Assembly (NCBI GenBank): GCA_902385765.1
Contig: CABMGU010000088.1
Location: forward strand, 1 to 6,226
Length of the DNA: 6,226 nt
Reading direction: 5' to 3'
Origin: an uncultured archaeon
Lineage (GTDB): Archaea > Nanobdellota > Nanobdellia > Woesearchaeales > ARS49
Shown: positions 6,103 to 6,226 of the stretch, piece by piece
How positions within the stretch are numbered: position 1 is the first letter of the stretch
How the letters are laid out: each line of letters opens with the position of its first letter
Notes under the pieces: model-generated
The model's input: only the letters and a program-made list of their open reading frames with translations
The model's database searches: none
Told to the model about the DNA's origin: nothing
Made by a program: the position numbers and the translations under genes

Positions 6103-6226
6103 ATGGGGTATAAAACATATCTGGTAATGTATTTTGGGACCAAAGGTTTCGGCGCAAGCGAGGTTGCGAGCAGACTTGAAAAGCTCGGATTCCAGACGCA
6201 ATTCGGACCATTTGACTTCATGTTTG
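6103..6226 (+). CDS. Unrecognised protein, N-terminal 41 residues only
   Basis: The frame opens at ATG 6103 and runs off the window. It reads MGYKTYLVMYFGTKGFGASE, then VASRLEKLGFQTQFGPFDFM and F. The pattern is a hydrophobic strand, a Gly-rich turn, an amphipathic helix ending in LEKLGF, and a second strand, as in the start of a small ferredoxin-like beta-alpha-beta fold. That fold is an inference by eye. The frame has a stop at 6016-6018 and no earlier ATG, GTG or TTG, and a TATA-like element at the right spacing supports this start. It is divergent from the exported-protein gene, with 111 bases between start codons. Function is unknown. Confidence 0.65.
   Translation, partial: MGYKTYLVMYFGTKGFGASEVASRLEKLGFQTQFGPFDFMF

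Noticed and set aside
5852..6221. Overlapping frames at 5852-6055, 5927-6127 and 6024-6221
   Set aside because: They cross the divergent promoter region and conflict with the supported starts at 5991 and 6103. The translations look non-coding.
1..6226. CRISPR array, tRNA, rRNA, insertion sequence or defence-island genes
   Set aside because: No regularly spaced repeats, transposase motifs, terminal inverted repeats or tRNA-like cloverleaf arms were seen. Almost all of the window is coding.

Overview
The window reads as part of an archaeal chromosome. Three minus-strand genes are preceded by the same TATA-like 9-mer (TTTTTATAC read 5'->3'). In two of them it lies 22-28 bases before the ATG, the spacing expected of archaeal TATA boxes driving leaderless or nearly leaderless mRNAs. 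The large helicase has archaeal-type Lhr features. Base composition looks moderate to AT-rich (not counted). The lineage cannot be fixed from six genes. A DPANN-type or other poorly described archaeon is a guess based on the small unrecognised proteins.

Layout. Positions 1-1189 (minus) hold a FabH-like beta-ketoacyl synthase III that runs off the left edge. It has a complete Cys-His-Asn triad and a large insertion in its N-terminal half. Positions 1224-4352 (minus) hold a 1042-residue Lhr-type superfamily 2 helicase. A short hairpin with a T-run and a TATA box are squeezed into the 34 bases between these two genes. A 148-base divergent promoter region (4353-4500) separates the helicase from a rightward pair: a 77-codon unrecognised gene and a low-molecular-weight protein tyrosine phosphatase-like gene (4821-5378). 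The phosphatase overlaps tail to tail with a leftward gene for a 218-residue membrane-anchored or exported protein (5335-5991). A second divergent promoter region (5992-6102) leads to a rightward gene cut off by the right edge. No stretch over 300 bases lacks a gene.

Working together. No pathway is evident. The ketosynthase suggests an acyl-condensation step and the helicase suggests DNA repair. The small gene and phosphatase probably form an operon. The most unusual local signal is that the frame of the 77-codon gene stays open after its TAA for 29 more codons and ends in a TGA that overlaps the phosphatase ATG (ATGA). This points to an interrupted or recoded gene. Nothing here amounts to a clearly new multi-gene system. 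The best leads are the ketosynthase insertion, the in-frame TAA, the altered helicase Walker A motif and the unrecognised exported protein.
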